The position numbers were made by a program, and so were the translations under genes. From Oscillospiraceae bacterium (GTDB lineage Bacteria > Bacillota_A > Clostridia > Oscillospirales > Oscillospiraceae), in NCBI GenBank assembly GCA_017415945.1, contig JAFQDR010000146.1, forward strand, positions 1 to 18,264: a DNA stretch of 18,264 nt, in the 5' to 3' direction. Numbering within the stretch: the stretch's first letter is position 1; each line of letters opens with the position of its first letter. The notes beneath the pieces are model-generated. The model was not told the DNA's origin. It did not search any database and saw only the letters and a program-made list of their open reading frames with translations. Of the stretch, positions 15,298 to 18,264 are shown one piece after another.

Positions 15298-16101
15298 ATG
15301 AAAAAACTCGGTAATCTTTATATGATTCTGGTGCTGCTCTTTTTGTATGTACCGATTTTCGTTCTGATTGTCTTCAGCTTTAACGAAACCAAGAGCCGCT
15401 CCGTATTCAGCGGCTTCACATTGGACTGGTATATCCGTCTGTTCAATAACAAGATCATCATCTCATCCCTTGTGAACACCATCATCATTGCTGTGCTGTC
15501 GAGCATCATCTCGACCGTTCTTGGCACACTTGCAGCCATCGGCATCAACAGCATGCGTAAGGTGCCTAAAAGCATTGTGATGAACATCACCAATATGCCC
15601 ATCATCAACCCTGAAATCGTAACCGGTGTATCACTCATGCTGCTGTTCGTCTTCTTTGCGGCACGCATGCACCTGGAATTCGGGTTTGTGACGCTTCTGA
15701 TCGCACATATCACGTTTGACGTCCCATACGTCATACTGAATATTATGCCGAAGTTCAAGCAAATGGATCCCCATTTGTACGAGGCTGCACAGGATCTTGG
15801 GTGCAGTCCCTTCCAGGCATTCAAAAAAGTCGTACTGCCGGAAATCATGCCCGGCGTCATCAGCGGCTTTCTGATGGCTTTTACTTACTCCCTCGATGAC
15901 TTTGTCATCAGCTATTTCACAAGCGGTTCGACTTCCCAGACCCTGCCGATTACCATCTATTCGATGACACGCCGCAAGATCTCCCCGGAGATCAATGCCC
16001 TGTCCACACTGATTTTTGTTGCAGTTGTGATTATTCTGATCGTTAAGAATATCATTGAAACCAGAGCAGCAAAGAAAAACGGCACATATAAGGGGGCATA
16101 A
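15298..16101 (+). CDS. potC: Spermidine/putrescine ABC transporter permease
   Basis: Second permease of the importer, 267 residues, with about six helices and the EAA loop YEAAQDLGCSPFQAFKKV followed by LPEIMPG near residues 160-185. The sequence FSFNETKSRSVFSGFTLDWY close to the N-terminus is the usual PotC outer loop. AAGGAGGGTGAC directly precedes the ATG. The last residues (AAKKNGTYKGA) are basic and cytoplasmic. potD starts 2 bases after its stop. Confidence 0.94.
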   Translation: MKKLGNLYMILVLLFLYVPIFVLIVFSFNETKSRSVFSGFTLDWYIRLFNNKIIISSLVNTIIIAVLSSIISTVLGTLAAIGINSMRKVPKSIVMNITNMPIINPEIVTGVSLMLLFVFFAARMHLEFGFVTLLIAHITFDVPYVILNIMPKFKQMDPHLYEAAQDLGCSPFQAFKKVVLPEIMPGVISGFLMAFTYSLDDFVISYFTSGSTSQTLPITIYSMTRRKISPEINALSTLIFVAVVIILIVKNIIETRAAKKNGTYKGA

Positions 16102-16103
16102 GC

Positions 16104-17372
16104 ATGACTAAACGTATTTTTTCACTGTTCCTGCTCCCACTGATGATGCTCAGCATGCTTACCGGCTGCGCAGAGGAAGAGGTTGAGACTGAGGAGGAAG
16201 AGGAGATCGAGGCACAGACACTGACCGTCTCCGATCCGGAATATTACACCAGATTCAAGGATGACGGCATTTCCATCAATGTCTACAACTGGGGCGAATA
16301 TATCTCCACCGGTGCCGACGAGGGTACACTCGATGTCAATTCCGAATTTACAAAGCTCACTGGTATCAAGGTCAACTACACAAATTACGCCACGAATGAA
16401 GAACTGTACGCCAAGCTCAAGGGCGGCGGTGCTACTTATGACATCATCATTCCCTCCGACTATATGATCAGCAAGATGATCAAGGAGGATATGATTCAGG
16501 AACTCAATTTTGACAACATTCCGAATTTCAGCTATATTATGGATAATTTCCGCAATATGGCCTATGATCCGGAGAATGCTTATTCCGTTCCCTACACATG
16601 GGGTACTGTCGGCATCATCTATGACGAAACCATGATCGATATCCCACCCGAGGAGATTGACTGGGACATTCTCTGGAATGAGACCTATCTCGACCAGATT
16701 CTGATGTTCGACAATCCCCGTGATGCCTTCATGATCGCCGAATCGCTCCTCGGCTATTCCATCAACACAGAGAGCGAGGACGAGCTTCGTGATTGTGCCG
16801 AAAAACTCAAGGAACAGAAACGCATAGTTCAGGCATATGTCATGGACGAGATCTTCGATAAGATGGGCGCCGGTGATGCATTGATTGCGCCGTATTACGC
16901 AGGTGACGCACTGACAATCATGGATGAAAATGATTCCCTGAATTTTGTAGTCCCTGCAAGTGGTACAAACCTGTTTGTCGATGCCATGTGCATCCCCACA
17001 ACTTCCAAGCAGAAGGAAGCGGCCGAAATGTACATCAATTTCATGTGCGAGCCGGATATTGCCTTTGCCAATATTGACTATATCTGCTACTCCACACCGC
17101 ATTCTGCTGCATTCGAGATGCTCGATGAAGAGGTACAGAATGATCCCGTATCCTACCCGAGTCAGGATTTCATCGCTGACAAGACGACCGTTTTTGTCAA
17201 TCTCTCAGATGAAGCCAACAAAACCATGCAGGATCTTTGGACGGAAATGAAGTCTGCCGAAGAGGAAACTCCGAACCGTTGGATCATGCCCGTATTCCTC
17301 TGTCTCTGCCTTGCCACGATCATTGTTGTTTTGATCCGCAGATATATCAAAAACAAAAAGGACATTTTCTAA
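16104..17372 (+). CDS. potD: Polyamine-binding lipoprotein PotD with extra C-terminal membrane helix
   Basis: The extracellular receptor that delivers spermidine or putrescine to PotBC. The 422-residue product has a lipoprotein signal (Leu19-Thr-Gly-Cys22), an acidic Glu-rich linker at 24-36, and a periplasmic-binding-protein fold: VYNWGEYIS, YDIIIPSDYMISKM, VPYTWGTVGIIYD, APYYAGDALTIM and GTNLFVDAMCIP. The last segment keeps the aspartate that contacts the polyamine amine in E. coli PotD. After the domain, WIMPVFLCLCLATIIVVLI (393-411) is a hydrophobic helix followed by the basic tail RRYIKNKKDIF. This second anchor is unusual for PotD. The ATG at 16104 sits behind AAGGGGG at the end of potC. 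It is the last gene of the operon. Confidence 0.93.
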   Translation: MTKRIFSLFLLPLMMLSMLTGCAEEEVETEEEEEIEAQTLTVSDPEYYTRFKDDGISINVYNWGEYISTGADEGTLDVNSEFTKLTGIKVNYTNYATNEELYAKLKGGGATYDIIIPSDYMISKMIKEDMIQELNFDNIPNFSYIMDNFRNMAYDPENAYSVPYTWGTVGIIYDETMIDIPPEEIDWDILWNETYLDQILMFDNPRDAFMIAESLLGYSINTESEDELRDCAEKLKEQKRIVQAYVMDEIFDKMGAGDALIAPYYAGDALTIMDENDSLNFVVPASGTNLFVDAMCIPTTSKQKEAAEMYINFMCEPDIAFANIDYICYSTPHSAAFEMLDEEVQNDPVSYPSQDFIADKTTVFVNLSDEANKTMQDLWTEMKSAEEETPNRWIMPVFLCLCLATIIVVLIRRYIKNKKDIF

Positions 17373-17435
17373 CTGATCAAAAAAGCCCTGAGAAATGACT
17401 GATACTCCGAATCAACAACAAACCGAACACGACAC

Positions 17436-17473
17436 GAACCCCGTACAGAGTTACAAAACTCTGCACGGGGTTC
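17436..17473. terminator. Strong inverted repeat between convergent potD and kdpE
   Basis: GAACCCCGTACAGAGTT (17436-17452) pairs with 17457-17473 around the loop ACAA; 16 of 17 positions match, with one A-C mismatch. There is no T-run on either side, so it is not a classic intrinsic terminator. Its position between two converging genes suggests a bidirectional transcription barrier or mRNA 3'-end protector. The rest of 17373-17490 shows nothing else. Confidence 0.55.
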
Positions 17474-17490
17474 AACTGTATAAGAATTCA

Positions 17491-18177
17491 TCACATTTTA
17501 TTCATCCGATATCCAATGCCAATATGTGTTTGAATATACTGCTGTTTCTGAGACTGCTTCTCAAGTTTTTTTCGCAGTGTTGCCATAAACACTCTCAATG
17601 ATCCGATTTCGTTTTCATAAGAGCTCCCCCATATCTCATGGGTAATGTAAGTGTGTGTCAGAACTTTTCCGACGTTTTTGGCAAGCAGACAAAGGATTTT
17701 GTATTCGATCGGAGTCAGGTGTATTTCCTCCTGATGCATTGTGACGCTTCCAGCGGCATAGTCAATTGTCAGATCGCCGTTCACAAAAACAGAGGATGTT
17801 TTCTGCATTCCCAGAATTCGCCGCTGTGTAACTCTGATTCTGGCAAGAAGCTCATCCACAGAAAACGGCTTTGTCAAATAATCATCCGCACCGGAATCAA
17901 GCGCCTCGATCTTATCGGTATCCTCACTGCGGGCACTGATTACAATGATGGGGACATCCGACCATGTTCTGATTTTCCTTATGATTTCGACTCCATCCAT
18001 ATCCGGAAGTCCGAGATCCAGAAGAATAATATCAGGGTTGTGGGATGCTGCTTCCATTACGGCAGTTTTACCATTGGGAGCAGTCAAGTATTTGTAGTTG
18101 TTGGTATCAAGCGTAGTTACGATCAGATTTCTGACCGCACTGTCATCCTCCACTACCAAAATTCTGGAATGATTCAT
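17491..18177 (-). CDS. kdpE: KdpE-like response regulator
   Basis: An OmpR-family DNA-binding response regulator of the KdpE type, which in other bacteria turns on the high-affinity potassium pump Kdp. The 228-residue product has a receiver domain (1 to about 120) with the acidic pair Asp11-Asp12, the phospho-acceptor Asp54 (LLDLGLPD), Ser81 (VISARS) and Lys103 (LTKPFS), and a winged-helix DNA-binding domain from about 130, ending THIGIGYRMNKM. SARSEDTDKIEALDSGADDYLTKPF closely follows E. coli KdpE. The ATG at 18177 follows GAGGAGG on the minus strand. It overlaps the sensor kinase by 35 bases. No kdpFABC genes are visible; they would have to lie upstream, beyond the window edge. Confidence 0.9.
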   Translation of the reverse strand: MNHSRILVVEDDSAVRNLIVTTLDTNNYKYLTAPNGKTAVMEAASHNPDIILLDLGLPDMDGVEIIRKIRTWSDVPIIVISARSEDTDKIEALDSGADDYLTKPFSVDELLARIRVTQRRILGMQKTSSVFVNGDLTIDYAAGSVTMHQEEIHLTPIEYKILCLLAKNVGKVLTHTYITHEIWGSSYENEIGSLRVFMATLRKKLEKQSQKQQYIQTHIGIGYRMNKM

Positions 18178-18264
18178 GCAGCTTCACCTCCTCAGCAGGT
18201 ACTGTAAAGCGGAACACGGCCCCGCTTGGTTGATTGTCATATACTTCGATTTTTCCGCCATGAG
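18143..18264 (-). CDS. Sensor histidine kinase, C-terminal end only (KdpD-like)
   Basis: A minus-strand frame open from the window edge (18262) encodes about 39 residues, beginning HGGKIEVYDNQPSGAVFRF and continuing TVPAEEV. This is the end of a histidine-kinase ATPase domain, with the usual HGG...GA.F.F.LP pattern. The frame runs 35 bases into the response-regulator gene and stops at 18143-18145. It is too short to name the family itself; KdpD is inferred from the neighbouring KdpE-type regulator. Confidence 0.75.
   Translation of the reverse strand, partial: HGGKIEVYDNQPSGAVFRFTVPAEEVKLHESFQNFGSGG

Overview
This window looks like core chromosome of a Gram-positive anaerobe of the Clostridia, most likely an Oscillospiraceae/Ruminococcus-like species. 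The reasons are strong AGGAGG-type ribosome sites before almost every gene, consensus vegetative promoters, a stand-alone AICAR transformylase paired with an archaeal-type PurO cyclohydrolase, and a coaD followed by a V-ATPase-subunit-like coiled-coil gene. Taxonomy is inference; there is no rRNA in the window. No CRISPR array, tRNA, insertion sequence or phage gene was found.

Positions 1-7658 (+) are a purine biosynthesis operon: purF (3' end only), purM, purN, purO, a transformylase-only purH and purD. These cover steps 1, 5, 3, 10, 9 and 2 of de novo IMP synthesis. Four non-purine genes are interleaved. A small HAD phosphatase-like gene and a tandem SMI1/KNR4 (SUKH) gene, coupled by overlapping start and stop codons, lie between purO and purH. 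A zinc-ribbon protein and a small membrane-anchored protein lie between purH and purD.

Positions 7671-11664 (+) hold a six-helix membrane protein of unknown role, uvrC (nucleotide excision repair), rsmD (16S rRNA methyltransferase), coaD (coenzyme A synthesis) and a coiled-coil protein. A promoter-like sequence inside the end of rsmD could drive coaD separately. The run ends in a hairpin terminator shared with the convergent recombinase gene.

Positions 11697-13242 (-) hold a two-gene unit, a membrane-anchored DUF2726 protein and a XerC-like tyrosine recombinase, behind an exact TTGACA-17-TATAAT promoter. Divergent from it, 13333-17372 (+) is a complete polyamine ABC transporter operon potABCD with its own promoter. 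Its PotD has both a lipobox and a C-terminal membrane helix. A strong inverted repeat separates potD from the convergent kdpE response regulator and the 3' end of its sensor kinase (17491-18264, -).

Most of the window is well-understood housekeeping sequence. The parts most worth a second look are the split purH/purO arrangement, the HAD-SUKH and zinc-ribbon/membrane pairs inside the purine operon, the doubly anchored PotD, and the DUF2726-recombinase unit. I do not see a clearly new multi-gene defence or mobile system.
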